From Arenicola marina (taxonomy: Eukaryota; Annelida; Polychaeta; Arenicolidae): a DNA stretch of 64,000 nucleotides. The number at the start of each line of letters is the position of its first letter. Position 1 is the first letter of the stretch. The notes beneath the pieces were generated by a model. It was not told the DNA's origin and ran no database searches. It saw only the letters and a list, made by a program, of their open reading frames with translations. The stretch is from contig OZ025248.1 in the NCBI GenBank assembly GCA_964019135.1, forward strand, positions 9,493,574 to 9,557,573, read 5' to 3'. The position numbers and the translations under genes are program-made. Positions 1-12,539 of the stretch are shown here, in pieces.

Positions 1-229
1 GGGGAAGAGGGGTGGTGGTGGTGGCGGTAGGGGCGGAGGGCTAGGATGGCGCTCACCAGGCACTAAGTCAACACTGAATTCCTAGAATGTTTAGTTAAAC
101 GTAGGGGCACTTTATGTCTTTATGGCACTTTATGTCAATAGATACCCCCACCCTATATAACATCGTGCTATTTCTCCGCGATGCGTACAAATTAAGGGAA
201 AAACTGATTCAAAATGTTACCTTATTTAC

Positions 230-316
230 TTGATGTTATTTGTATATACATATATTTGTACTTTGAGGCTGTGAGCCTACAGTGCACAATAAACTGATTA
301 TTATTATTATTTATGT
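230..316 (+). mobile_element. Possible retroelement 3' end
   Basis: TGTACTTTGAGGCTGTGAGC...CACAATAAACTGATTATTATT combines AATAAA with a short (ATT)n tail, the form of many LINE/SINE 3' ends. The body upstream is not recognised. Confidence 0.35.
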
Positions 317-1002
317 CTAAAAGAAATCCCGATGTGTGATATATGATATGTGAATTCAAAGCTTAAATGTTTCTCGCCTTCTATCTGTGCGTTGTCACTG
401 ACCTGGGCGACAGGTATTACCTATGTGTATTCCGTAATAGCTCATACCTACAGTACTGGTGGCGAAACGACAGAAGTGGCCAGTCTGATAACTGGTTTGC
501 AGTTTACCGCTATATAAATGAATATATATTATATACATAAATGGTAGTACATTGGTATATACAGAATAGGCGTCAGTATATCCAAATGTATAATGTATTT
601 TGAGCTTGAAAGGCCCAGGCGATCAATTGTAAATTCAGAAGAATGGATTTCCGGTTCATTCTGCCCTCAGTTATTACCGAATTCCATCAGCATGATTATA
701 GATGCATTTGATATTACCCAGTGAATTGTACACACCAAGAATTGTACCAGCACTGACACGTACCTAAGCGGCAGTGCCCTGAACCCTCTGTGATACGTAG
801 GAACTGCAAACATAGAGCCAGCCACTTACAGCCACGACTGGTCTGATCTGTACCATGTAGAACTGGAACGTGTGAAAAAGAAACTTCGCAGAGTTAGAGC
901 AAACTATTTCTGTTTCCAAGTTTTTTAATTCGAGTTACACTCCATGGGTTGCTTATGAAAATACAGGGGGCAATATTCAGCTCAAGGAAAACATGTAACC
1001 AT

Positions 1003-1105
1003 TTGGGTTGCATACCTGGGTTGCATGCCTGGATTGCATACCTGGGTTGCATTGCATACCTGAGTTGCATACTTGGGTTGCATACTTGAGTTGCATACTA
1101 AATAC
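1003..1105. repeat. 13-bp tandem repeat (TGGGTTGCATACC)n
   Basis: About 7-8 variable copies of TGGGTTGCATACC. Confidence 0.75.
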
Positions 1106-1162
1106 TAATTACTCCTGCAACGTCCCCCAGTAGAGACACAAGAGCCTCATATTATTGCAAGG

Positions 1163-1508
1163 GCCTTAAGTATTAGATAAGGAATGAGTTGTAGGTCATT
1201 ATTGGGATCGAAGAACTTCGAGGCGTAGCCGAGAGGTTGTGAGATCCCAATAATGACCTACAACTCATTCCTTACCTGGCTTAATGCATACTTCTATTGT
1301 TTCCTCTGAGGAGGCGGCGATGGCATGGAGTATGTGAGCGAGGGGTCATTATTGTGACGGAACTATAATAACCCGCTCTGAGAAAATAATGACCTCCTGC
1401 TCATGGTCCGCAGGTCCTTACCGGCAAAACACGACTCCGAGGAAACAATAGAAGTATGCATACTTCTATTGGTTCCTCGGAGTCGTGTTTCTTATCTAAT
1501 ACATAAGG
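1163..1508. mobile_element. Foldback / MITE-like element with nested palindromes
   Basis: Outer ends TTAAGTATTAGATAAG and CTTATCTAATACATAA are inverted repeats. Inside, a perfect 32-bp inverted repeat (1178-1209 with 1243-1274) forms a hairpin, and a second near-perfect palindrome spans 1428-1489 around ATGCAT. The motif GCATACTTCTATTG recurs at about 1286 and 1459. No coding capacity. Confidence 0.7.
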
Positions 1509-1690
1509 GGAGCCTCCCTAGCTCAGTCGGTATGCAGACTGAACTGCAGATCAACAGGTCGTGGGTAGGAACCCTGGAACCGACATTTGGGACAACGTTC
1601 ATCCAGCCTCATGTCATTATCCCCGCAGGTTTCTTTTTGAGTTGAGTCTTCATGTGTACAAAACCGGGTCTTTCATATCAACTTAGTAGA
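1508..1690 (+). mobile_element. tRNA-like SINE relic
   Basis: CTAGCTCAGTCGG resembles an A box and GGTCGTGGGTAGGAACCC a degenerate B box, spaced as in a tRNA, followed by about 110 bp of body. It directly abuts the foldback element. It is unrelated in body to the SINEs at 53.8 and 56.5 kb. Confidence 0.45.
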
Positions 1691-2399
1691 AGTGACATCG
1701 GTTGAAAGACATCGTCACGGGTTTGGGTATATATAATGGCATACACCCACACCCCCTCCCCTCTCCCGCCGCCACCAGTGCCCATCCCTTAAATCTTGCC
1801 ATAAGTTGTGGCATATTTTATTTGTGTACTCAGTGACATCTACAGCATATGTTTGCGTAAGTAGTGTGTCTTTCGGGGGTGGATGAGGGTGGGGGGGGGG
1901 GGGGGGGTAGACGGAGGAGCTGCCGTGGGTTGAGTGTTATTCGCATATGTTGGTAGACAAATAATAACTCACACGCAATCAGAATACTAGCCCGGGCCGC
2001 GATGTTCCGAAACCAGTATTCAGAACGGCTGTCTGGATTTCTTTTTTTGATTCGGGAGTTACACTTACATGCCTTACTCTGGTGAAGGATGGTACATGAA
2101 CTTAAAGGAGTATTAAGTATAAAATGTACGGTATGTACAGTACCAGATACAGGTACCAAAGCTATTAGTATAGGGTTACTTCATCAGCTTCGTGGCAGTG
2201 GTTCTGCCAGCTCCGTCAGCTTGTTGCATATATATGGTAGCTAAAGTAAAAGGAAACATGTTGGATTAGTGCCAAGGAACACAGTTTTTTTTATCCAATG
2301 AGACAATTGATCTAACGTGAAAGTAACAAGGATAAGCACATATCGGGATCAGTAAGTACCCGCAAATGAAGCATAGAGCTACAGCCCACCCCGCCACCC

Positions 2400-2545
2400 G
2401 CAATGTCAGAACGTTGGTGTCCGAACTCGCATTGGAATAACATAGGTGTCTGAACTCGCACGGAGATAATATAGGTGTCAGAACTCGCACGGAGATAATA
2501 TAGGTGTCAGAACTCGCACGGAGATAATATAGGTGTCAGAACCCC
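2400..2545. repeat. 29-bp tandem repeat, about 5 copies
   Basis: Unit GGAGATAATATAGGTGTCAGAACTCGCAC. Degenerate copies of the same unit reappear, in the same orientation, at 3590-3680, just past the other end of the 1-kb element. Confidence 0.75.
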
Positions 2546-2548
2546 AGT

Positions 2549-3587
2549 AAACATGACATCACCGGGCCAGTGCCGGCTGACAATGGCCTGGAGGCGGCAA
2601 CGCCGGCAAGTGTGAGCCGGCGCTGCCGACTTCGGGCCAGCGTCGGACTAGTCACGTGTTATCAACCGCTCATTTGCTGGGCTGATGTCGGGCGAGTGAC
2701 GGCAAGCGCGTGCACCTGAAGTAGAATATGACTATAACACAAATTGGCGCTGTAGCGGTTAGATCATTAGTTTTAATCGATCTGAGAGATATATGAAAAC
2801 TTGGGTCTGATAATGCGCTGCTGCCGACACCATTTGAATTTCGTTTGGGGTTGAAGTAAATCTGACTGTTCGTTGCGCTTCACTTTAGACGCCATCTTGT
2901 TACTTTTCACTCGGAATGTGACATTTCGGTGTGTTTATGTTTTATTGATTTGAAAACAGACTCATTGACATTTCTGTGACTCTAATTGCTTACTGTAATG
3001 GCATAATCTGATCACGTACTTCACTTTACAATCATGCTGTGAATGGTATCGGGACCTTGAATCGAATTGTCACACAGCCGGAATTAAAAAGTGACAGGCA
3101 TGCACGGTGACAATGAGACATACGGGCAGCCAGAGGCTCAGTTTCTGACTATGGTCCCTAATCCTATATGGGCATTATGTAGGCTACCTTATTTAGGTCA
3201 GACGCCAGACGCCTGTGATACCTGGAAAATACCTGGGAAATATACAGCGCGCGCAACATGTATTCTCGTCACCTTTTTCAGACTGTACAGTCTATGTCAC
3301 AGTACATAACTGATGCTCAGATCAATAAACGTTGAAAGGCCATTAAATTGCTGACAAAATTCGGGTGGGTTCAAGCCGGTGCTGGGCCTGTGACGATCCA
3401 TGGTAAAGGACGGCATCGGGCATGTGCTGGCAAGCGTCGGTTTTGCTCTGGCCAGCCAGCATCGGGCCAGTGTTGCGCCAATTTGCACTCCGGTATCTGG
3501 GCCAGTGCTGGATGCCATCACAGGACCGGCGTCGGGGGCACCGGCCATACGGCACTGACCCGCCACTGGCCCGGTGGTGTCGTGTTT
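2549..3587. mobile_element. Candidate non-autonomous DNA transposon, ~1.04 kb
   Basis: The left end AAACATGACATCACCGGGCC and the reverse complement of the right end, AAACACGACACCACCGGGCC, match over about 24 bp with few changes. GC-rich subterminal text with repeated GGGCCAG follows at both ends (2555-2700, 3375-3585), and the centre is AT-rich. No transposase frame is seen. Confidence 0.5.
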
Positions 3588-3764
3588 ATTGGGACTCGCA
3601 CGAAAATAATATTGGTGTGAGAACCCACAAGAAGACAACAGTGGTGTCAGAACTCCCACGGAGATTAACTTGGTGGTAGATCTCGAGCTAAGTTAAAATC
3701 GGAACTTGGGCGGCGGCAAAAAGGTGTCAGACGTATTTGCGTTCCTCGGGATTGGGCTTTTCAT

Positions 3765-3980
3765 TTCACCGTGAACTGGGAACGAGGAAAATAATTCTTC
3801 GTGAACTGGGAATAGTGTATTAGCCAACCGCCGGGATCAAGGATTTTCGTTAATCGTGAACTGGGAATTTTAATATTAAATAACCGTGAATCGGAAAATC
3901 CTCAATATAGTATCGTGTATCCGCCCTTCAATTGCATGCAGAGAGTTCTGCTTTTAATTCATCGTGACCTGGGAATAAAG
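3765..3980. repeat. Degenerate CGTGAACTGGGAA repeats
   Basis: Five copies of (T)CGTGAACTGGGAA with irregular AT-rich spacers. No coding text. Confidence 0.5.
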
Positions 3981-3999
3981 AAATTTATTCTTCATGATC

Positions 4000-6900
4000 T
4001 GTGAACACAAGACCCCCCCCCCCCCTTGCCCCCCCCCCCCTACTCAGAACTCAAACTGCAGATGGTTAATCTGGTCCCCCAATGGCATAGGTATATCTTA
4101 GGGATTCTCGTGTACAAAACGGTTGCCAATCTGCTTGTGACCGAGTATATAGCGCATTTTGTTACGTTCAAACCATTGGTGAAGTGATGGGCTCCGGCAT
4201 GTATGAATAGACCACATGTAAACCACTTCACAGCAACACGAGAAAACTAAATGTGTGATTCATATGATGCACAGGGCGTTGCATTCTACGATGATGGCGT
4301 GAAAAAAACCGCCCCAGAGAGCGAGTGGCCAAGCGAATCGGCCTGCCAAGCTGGCGTTTACCGCGTTATGCACGACTCACAGATAGAATATAAAACACAT
4401 GACAGTTCTCCCCTTTCTTCTTATAACGTATGTTACTTACGTTTAATACTCTCGCTACAACGTAAAAGGCTCACACCTGCATAGTTATCTGCAATAAATC
4501 TCAATTCACACCCAACGAAAGTTTTTTTTTGTGTTAAACAACATCATATTAATTTCAGAAGCTTTTATGACATACTTTGGGCCTGCTGTTACTGAGGCGG
4601 AGGCTAGCGGTGAGTCGAGGCTTTGTGGGTTCTATTCAGGGGAACTGCGGCATTTCGGTACAGGAGACGTCACTGCGACGGCGGCATGAAAATAACTAAG
4701 TGGCTGGAGACCCCAACATCATCGCTCGTCGCCTGTAATCACGCGGAGGTGGTTAGGCGCTCCGGCATTTCCCAGCGCCTCAGACGTCCAAGGGTTAATA
4801 TGGACAGACATGATGGGGAGAGGGGATGGGGTGGCGGGGGTGGGGGTGGGGGGAGGTGTAGGTGTCATTATGAACAATACGAGCATATATATGGCGCGAG
4901 GCGTGACTGACTACCCAGACACAATTCCAGTCGTATAATGTGTGCGACTGTACTTCTGCGTACTATAAAGTAGACGCGACACATGGAAGAAGGTTACGAG
5001 GGTAGCGTTACTGATTCCTAAAACGCAAGTGGACCGAACTGCACATGATGTAAATATCATCTCTACCAAAGTGTTTATTATTATCATAGCTATTCGGTTC
5101 GTGAGAAGATTGATAAAGCGCGGATATAAATGAAGGGCTCAAAGAGTTTTGCAATAATAATGCAATATAACTCGAGATGTACCCGAAAGACGAGTGGAGA
5201 TATTTTGAAAGAAAATTTATCTTTGCGAAGCACGTGTTTTACGTACAACCCCAAGTTTGCCCAGAGTTTTTGCCAAATGTTGCAATTCGTAGAAAGAACA
5301 AGATCGAAAAGAAGCTGCGCAAGAGAGGAAAGGCGCGAACAGCAATAAAAACCGTGCGAATTCCACGTCCGTCGTGCTACGCTAAAAACGAGGTCACCTT
5401 TCTGGAACGCCTGTTGTACATATGTGCTGAACACAATGACGCGCGACGTAGCTATCACCACCAGCAGAGCTCGCCTTAATTTAGCCAATTTTTGCGTCAA
5501 CGGAGCAGGTCATTTTTGAGGTACAGCGTTGACACCAACCAGCCTTAGATCTGACAATGGACAATGACAATTGTGTGACCCGTATGTTGTCGTATGCCAT
5601 CCAACAGCATTCAGTATAAAAATATCAATTGTCAATTGTTGAATGCCATAAAATTGCATTCCGCGCAAGCATAAAGTACCCTCATAAGTTCACGATGATG
5701 CTTGGTGCGTTAGCTATGGCACAAAAAGTACATTTTTTTTGTTTTATATGGTTGCGTGACATAGCGCTACCTGACAGGCTATGCAGGCGCATTGTGAGAA
5801 ACATGTCATTCGGGGCCTAGAACCGCTTCTGGTGCCCGGAGAAAAACCTACTCTGCATGGGTGTTAAAAAACGTTTAGTGTCGTGATAGAATCGCCAGAT
5901 TGCCTGACACCTCGACGTATCGGCGAGGGTTAGAAAGCCAAATGTTTGAGCATGCACTCTTGTTGCGCCTTCTTTCTGGCTGCATAGGGTGCATGCATGT
6001 AGTTAGTGGCCGACGTCTTTTTTGAATCACTACTAGCCGCGTTCGTACTAATAAGCGAAAGAAATACCAGTATGATTATTTTGTTTGTACAGAATACTCA
6101 AATTGCGGCTAAAGCACGCTAATAAAGAATATCAGACCAGTAAAACTAAGGCCCAAGCTCAAACATTGATTGAGTAAAAAAAAAGGGGTTGATTGAGTAA
6201 AAAAAGGGGCTGTTTCCCGCCCGTTGTTCGTCATTTAACGTACCTAGTGGACAGAATTTGCTACTTATGGCAAGTTGTGGAGGTGACGGTTGCGATAATG
6301 CGTTGGGAAAAATATTATTACTGTTGGCACCAAGCCAGGTAGCCCGCCGCAGACATGGTCACCATGCGGGATAAGCACCCGAAGGCGATATTATGCGCGG
6401 GATAAGGTGATAAGCACCCAGTGGTTGTGTTGACTCATGCGATAGCGTTGACACGTCTAAGAGCGACGGTTCGATATATCGGTTCAAGGCGGCTGCTGCT
6501 GCCAATGTACTCTTGCATGCAGCGGCATAGTGGGACAGACACCTTAATTTTATTAGTATAGATAATACGGATTTTTCACTGAACTGCTCATAGTCTCCTC
6601 CACAGCCCCCCGCTGCGTGGCCCGCTCACTCAGATTGGGTCTGTAAACGGCTAAATTAACTGTACGGAAATCCGTACCCCCCCCCCCCAACTGCCCCCCC
6701 CCCCCCCCCGCTGAACTAAAAAAGTAAACATTCTTGATTTTCGCGAAATTTGAGCCAAAACTTTGTCAACGGCGGCCATGATGCATCGCACTCAGCTAAA
6801 GTTAGCACAGCCAATGAGAATATTCGAAAGAGGCAGAGCGCGTTGACACTGTTGACACTGTTGACCAACCCCTGCCAAGCTTAGATTTACATGGAGCGAG

Positions 6901-7340
6901 CGGAGGTGGGGCTGTGGAAGAGCGTAAACTGCTCAGTGCTGTGAGTGTAATGGGCATCAGTGCGGTAAGCCAGGGTGGTGGTGACGGCGTTAGAAAGGTC
7001 AGGCGGTTCGTAGTGCTGCATCGGTCATATCTGCTGTAAACTCAATTGTGTGGAAAATGTCGTACTGATCATTATGACTGTGATATGGTCAATTACAGAT
7101 GTCTAGCAGCTTTGTCTGCGATCCGGTTGTCCTACAACAACCGCCAAGAGAGGGTTTGTAAGCGTTACGAGTAGATAGAGAATGGGGCTGGGGCTCAGTT
7201 AATACTTGCTATGGGCTATGAGGCGGTGTTTGCCGGAGCCAGAGAGCGTGGCAGGCGTAATAACGTGTACATCCTTATGAGGGGCAGTACTCAAACACTA
7301 CGTGACGTCACACGGCTCATGTATGGTACCCCGTTTGGGT
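4000..7340. other. Intergenic stretch, no gene seen
   Basis: Homopolymer C runs near 4015 and 6680, a short GATTGAGTAAAAAAA duplication near 6165-6205, and scattered short frames without domain-like text. A sense/antisense pair of frames at 5090-5500 was examined and not accepted. Confidence 0.5.
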
Positions 7341-7344
7341 GACA

Positions 7345-7422
7345 AGCACAACGGTCTCCCAGTAATCTGCCCCATGGTATATAACCGGGGATAGGTCCCG
7401 GGTTCGATTCTCACCCATGCAA
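7345..7422 (+). mobile_element. tRNA-like B-box fragment
   Basis: CCCGGGTTCGATTCTCACCC is a good B box in a tRNA-like T arm, but no convincing A box or cloverleaf precedes it. A SINE remnant is more likely than a tRNA gene. Confidence 0.3.
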
Positions 7423-7429
7423 ATAACGT

Positions 7430-10050
7430 ACCTCCTTACGCCTCAACTCGGCGGGGAGGTGGGGGGGGGGGTGGGAGATAACGAAGGTTCGTTACCGGGC
7501 TTACCGTCAGAGGGCGGTGCCAGAGAGTGGCACCGAGAGCTTGTGATCCCCTTCGGCTGTTCGGTTCGCTGTGTGCTATTATCACCTTCCGGCATTGAAA
7601 TGTCTGTCTGTGTGTCTGTCAGCTACGCGGTTAGCAGTGACGGCACCGACCACAGCTGCCGATGAAGCGCTGACCACAGTGTACATGTTCAGGCCTATTG
7701 GGGTCTATTGGGCCACTGTGACACTGTGACACCTTCCAACAGTGCGCCCCCGCCCCCCTTTTTAGGTGCCCCCTCCCCCCCAACCCCTAGACGTGCGATC
7801 TCATACCACGCCGCGGCAATGCTTCATCAAGCTGCACGTGATCGCTCAAAGCCCTTACCCCCGTCCTGCGCCCCAACTTGCTCTGCACCCCCACTGTGTC
7901 TTCCCTCTCACGACCCCCACCCCCCCCCCCTCACCACGAGCCTCTTTCCCGGTTCATGTCCGCCTGTTTAGCAGGGGGGCTGTCCTGATGAACCGATTGT
8001 CTTATGCCGTGACTTCTGACCGATAGTTGTGTGACGTAGCGGTGGACCGATGGGGGACCACGCGACCCGGGGGTGGAGGTGGGGGGTGGGGGTGATTGGT
8101 GGGGGTGGGGGTGGGGGTGGGGGTGGGGGGTGAGGGGTGGGAGCGGCGGTGTGGGGCGTCGGCGGAAGGTTGGGTTAGGGGTGGGCTGGGATGGGGATGG
8201 GGGTTAGGGTGTCACCGGGATCCCCTTGGCGAAGATATTCCAGATATTCTGGATCGCTATTCCCATGTTTTATAGATCTTTATAACCCGGGTTGCCTGTT
8301 ATACTGTTACACTCGTATGGATGCAGGATCGGTTCCGTTGGTTAGGTTGTGGTGTTAGGGGTTGTCGGGGGTGGCAGGGGGATTATCCTCGTTTTATTGT
8401 CCAGGGGAGCTGTTGAAGCAGCCGGAGGGGTGAGGGTGGCGCGGGTTGGGTGGTCATCGGCTAAACTGCGAAAGAGGGGTGGAGACACCATTTCTTTGCA
8501 CCCAGCGAGGTGGTTACGTTTATTTTTGTTCAGTATACCGTTATTTGAGCCGGCATTTTTTCTCCCACAAATATACATACCACCGATCGGGTCTCGGTAC
8601 AAAAGTGACAACTGGCCCGTGGGACGTGGACGAGGGGCCGGGGAAGTGAGGGTGGGGGGGTTGGGGGCTGGGAATGGAGAGGTCGAGTCGAGTCGAGTCT
8701 TGGTGGGACCGGAGAGAGAGAAAGGGGAGGGCGGTGGGGGGGGGGGGGCGAGGGTGAGGGATTGGGGTCCAATGAAGTCTATGGGAAAAGTTGGTAGAAC
8801 GCCAGAGAAGCTACGACGTCAACAGGGCGACAGTTGTCTCGTTGTCACGCCACCACCCTCACCGCTCCCCCACCCCCCTGCCCCGCGGAATGCGGTCCGC
8901 CAGAGGGTTCGTTCCGGGGGGCGCCCGGCACAGACCCCAGGGCAGATTAGAGGGAGATTAGGGTGAAGAGGGCGCGGTGCGTCCGGTAAAGCCTCGACGG
9001 TTATGGACGTGCACCACGCACGAGAGAGAAGGGGGGAACGGAGCGTCTGTATGACCTTGACCCAGTAGATGACCTCTGGACGGTCACTGAGATGCGATCT
9101 GTGTCAGTGGGTCACCAGTCACCTAGTTTTAAATTGGCATATAACATATAAATTATAACGAAACAGGGATATAGGAGATAGGGGAGGGGGAGCAAGATAT
9201 ATCAAAATCATGTATAAGTAAAAAATCATGTCGGATAATATATAGCAGTAGTCCACACGCGTCCACATGCGAGCCCGATACAACCGCCCTCCTGAAGATG
9301 ATATTGCATGGGAGTGCTTTCACTCAACCCATGCCCCCGTCACAACCCTCTCTCTCCACGACCCCGGGTTGGTCTGGCTGGACGCTGTGCCACCGGCCTC
9401 TCGAGCCCCGGGCTGTGATAGAACCACCGCAGCCGCGACCGGCCGCCACGCCCATCGCGGCCGCCACAAACCGACCCACCCTCCACTCCACCCTTCGCCC
9501 GCCCCAGCCTCCACTCCAGCCGCAACCCAACAACTCCCTTTGCAGCGCTCTTCCCCCCACCCTGAACCCCGGCCTCCGCCCCACCGTCCACACTACCCTG
9601 CGCGCCACGCCCACCCATCCATACCACCCGTCGCCTCCCACGCCCCCGATCCACACCACCGGCCCTGCGGCCACCCATCCACACCACCCTTCCCCCGGCC
9701 TCCCATCCACACCACCCTCCACGTCGCTTGTTGGCGGACGAGGGGCAACAGGTGTCTGCCGCGGACTGGTACCTGTGTTTTTTTTCCCTGGCTGGTTCCC
9801 TGGTACCTGGCTCGCGTCATTCCCCAGCATTTAGGCAACACTTGATACAACCCCTGGGGGGTGGGGAGGGAGGGAGGGAGGGGGCGGAATCGGGTGGGGT
9901 GGAGGTGGAGGGGGAGGGCGCGGGGGTCTGGTCGAAGACAACACTCCATTGGTGTGTTTCTGGTATGTTCCCCCTTCCCACGCCTCGTGGCGCTACTGTG
10001 GTATATTAATCTTGTCGCTCGTTCAACAGACGACACCACCACACTTTTAT
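7430..10050. other. Low-complexity G/C-rich intergenic stretch
   Basis: Dominated by G-rich or C-rich simple sequence (7450, 7750-7970, 8040-8220, 8650-8760, 9450-9720, 9855-9930). Pro/His/Arg-rich or Gly-rich frames here follow base composition and are not supported as genes. Confidence 0.6.
8065..8145. repeat. (GGGGGT)n tract, G-quadruplex-prone
   Basis: Tandem GGTGGGGG units on the + strand with many runs of four or more G. Similar poly-G or poly-C runs occur near 1890, 4015, 6680, 8735, 19100, 28585, 37560 and 40985. Confidence 0.7.
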
Positions 10051-10079
10051 TCCCACCTGAGGGTGCCTTGGCGTGCGTG

Positions 10080-10250
10080 AGACGAGAGACGAGGTGTCAC
10101 GTGACATATGTCACGGATGTCAAAAGACACGTGACGTGCGTGACGTATGACAGTGGTGTCACGTGACGTCTCGAACTCATTACAGAAGTGTCACGTGACG
10201 TCCGTAACCTATGTCAAAGTACACGTGATCAATATGACGTACGTAAGATT
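10080..10250. repeat. Degenerate tandem cluster of CACGTG and TGACGT motifs
   Basis: TGTCACGTGAC, TCACGTGACGT and related blocks recur about every 30-40 bp, giving at least five CACGTG cores and several TGACGT/ACGTCA cores. It may be a decayed satellite; no gene lies next to it. Confidence 0.5.
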
Positions 10251-10654
10251 AGAGAGCGAAACGAATTTTATCTGTATCATTTTTCAGATATCTTTCGGAA
10301 CAGCTTAGAATTGGATTAATTTATCTTATCTATTTAGCTCATGGCGTTTTGTGACTGCCACCACCACTGGTCACATCCCTCCTCGCTGTCTAATCTTATC
10401 GCATCTTAACCCTGCTCCATATCTGATCACCCTTGCGACGTGTGATAACTATGTACTCCGGTTGATGCAAACCCCTCGGGAAACCGGGCCCACCCAAGAA
10501 CAAGATACTGCAAGAAACTGGGCCGTCCAAGAAACTGGGTTAAATTAGAGGGTGAGCCTATATGTTAACAAAATTGGCAAGTCAAGTAAATGGGTGTACC
10601 AATAAATTGCTTTCAAGCAAAATGTGGTTGTTGCCAACAAAAGGCGGGGCCCAC

Positions 10655-10745
10655 CAAGAAACGTAGCGTGTCAACAAAATAGGCGTGACAAGTGAATGGG
10701 CGTGACAAGTAAATGGGCGTGACAAGTACATGGGCGTGACAAGAT
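10655..10745. repeat. 18-bp tandem repeat (TGGGCGTGACAAGTAAA)n
   Basis: Four to five copies of ATGGGCGTGACAAGTAA. Confidence 0.75.
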
Positions 10746-11994
10746 ATTTCGTTATTATAACCCTAAAATAAATGTTGTTATTTGTTTGATAACTGAGCAA
10801 TGGACAGTAATAGAAACGTAATCTTTTTGGTGTCATTCTCGTCATACAACGCGAAATTCACTGTTTACTTTTATATATATAAAAGTGTATTCACAAAGAG
10901 AACTATAACACAAGCAGGTGGAACAGCACGTTGGTGATACAGGCTACAAGTACAACTACTATTGTGTGTATGCTACATTACTTTCTATATTTTACTGATA
11001 GTTGCTTTAGCAGCGGTATGGTATCTTGCTGTTTAATCGTGTTTGCATACAGTGATGCCCTTGATGCTAATTCGTGAGTAAAAAAACGTTTGAGAATTCC
11101 CCCATAGACGTGGTTTTTCATCATGGGCAAGACACCAAAAATTCACGGTTTACATAATCTAGTTCGCCCATGAAATGTGTCGCCACGCATAACCTTGAAC
11201 CAGAAGTTACCCAATGCCTTTTAAATTAATCCCCCTAGATCCCCGCATAACCTTTGCTTGATATAGTGCCTTACCTGTTTCGTCAAAGTGGCTTCACCTC
11301 GAGTGTAAAACACCGACCCCATGAACGTGTCAAGGCGAATTTGCTCGCGCTTTGATGGGCGCTGCGCTGAAATTATTTCCTGCAATTAGAAATCCTTTCG
11401 GCGGCTATATCTAGCTCAGCGGATGTCATGTCCGTTTCTGTAGCCTGGGCAACACGGGATAGTTATCAGTCTGTACTTGATGGTGCGTCATTTCCTCTGA
11501 CCGCTAAATGTTCCCGATTACCCCTCCTGATTAAGAAGATGAAAGGTAATTCCCAAACAGACGCATCTGCTGACCCTTTCCATACCCGCCTCAGAGGCAA
11601 TGGCGCTGAGTGATCAACCCGGAAATGACGTGCGTGACGCCTTTTGTTATATGACCATGGTTACCCCAGATATCACAATCTGACCGATATTAGCACCAAT
11701 ACGGTCTCACGAACTCGGATTTGATTTGAGCGGAGTAACTGTATTGAAGCGATGGAGGATTACTATTCAAAGATAACTGCGCCTTACCGGGTTAGATTGA
11801 CAAGAACGACGATGCATTCCTTATGGAACAATCTTGTTACATTACGGCTCAAGACTGAAAGGGTTGTGTATGTTGCCGTGACGTCATGATGGCCGCATAC
11901 CATCAGTAATGTAATAACTGGTGTTTGCCAATGTCATTCTAATGCCGTTATATGATGCAACCTGTAGTAATCTATAATAATAAAAGTGCCAATT

Positions 11995-12530
11995 TGCAGC
12001 TAAACGAACTAGACGCAGTATCCAACTTTACAGTGTCCAAATTAACAGTTAAGCGGACTACACGCAGTATCCAACTTTACAGTTAAGCGGTCTACACGCA
12101 GTATCAAACTTTACAGTATCCAGCGTTACAGTTATGCGGACTACACGCAATATCCAACTTTACAGTTAAGCGGACTACATGGGAAAACAACGTTAGACAA
12201 CAGTTGCCGCAGTGTCCACCGCAGTATTCAATTTTGCAGTTAAGCGGACTATATGCGGAAACAGCGCTAGACGTCCCACGAGCGGATAAGGGGACTACAT
12301 TCGGAAACAACGCTAGACATGAGTTACCGCAGTACCCGATTTTACAGTTAAGCGGAAACAGCGCCAGACATCGGCTACCGCATTATCCAACTTTACAGTT
12401 AAGCGGACTACATGCGGAAACAGCGCTAGAAACCAATAACCGCAGTGGCTAACTTTGCAGTTAAGCGGACTACACGCAGTATCCAACTTTACAGTTAAGC
12501 GAACTACATGCGGAAACAGCCGCGAGCGGA
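11995..12530. repeat. Degenerate satellite with AGTTAAGCGGACTACA units
   Basis: Repeats of ACTTTACAGTTAAGCGGACT, ACACGCAGTATCCA and GCGGAAACAGCGCTAGA in varying order, with unit lengths of about 30-60 bp. Short open frames here are by-products. Confidence 0.8.
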
Positions 12531-12539
12531 GCGACCGGG

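Noticed and set aside
5090..5500. 136-codon - strand frame and 100-codon + strand frame overlapping each other
   Set aside because: Neither has a recognisable domain, both are open over the same bases, and no splice or promoter context supports either.
8349..8966. 205-codon Gly/Arg/Pro-rich frame
   Set aside because: G-rich simple sequence; composition explains the lack of stops.
9267..9845. Pro/His/Arg-rich frames of 170-190 codons on both strands
   Set aside because: They follow from C-rich low-complexity sequence; four frames overlap with no domain text.
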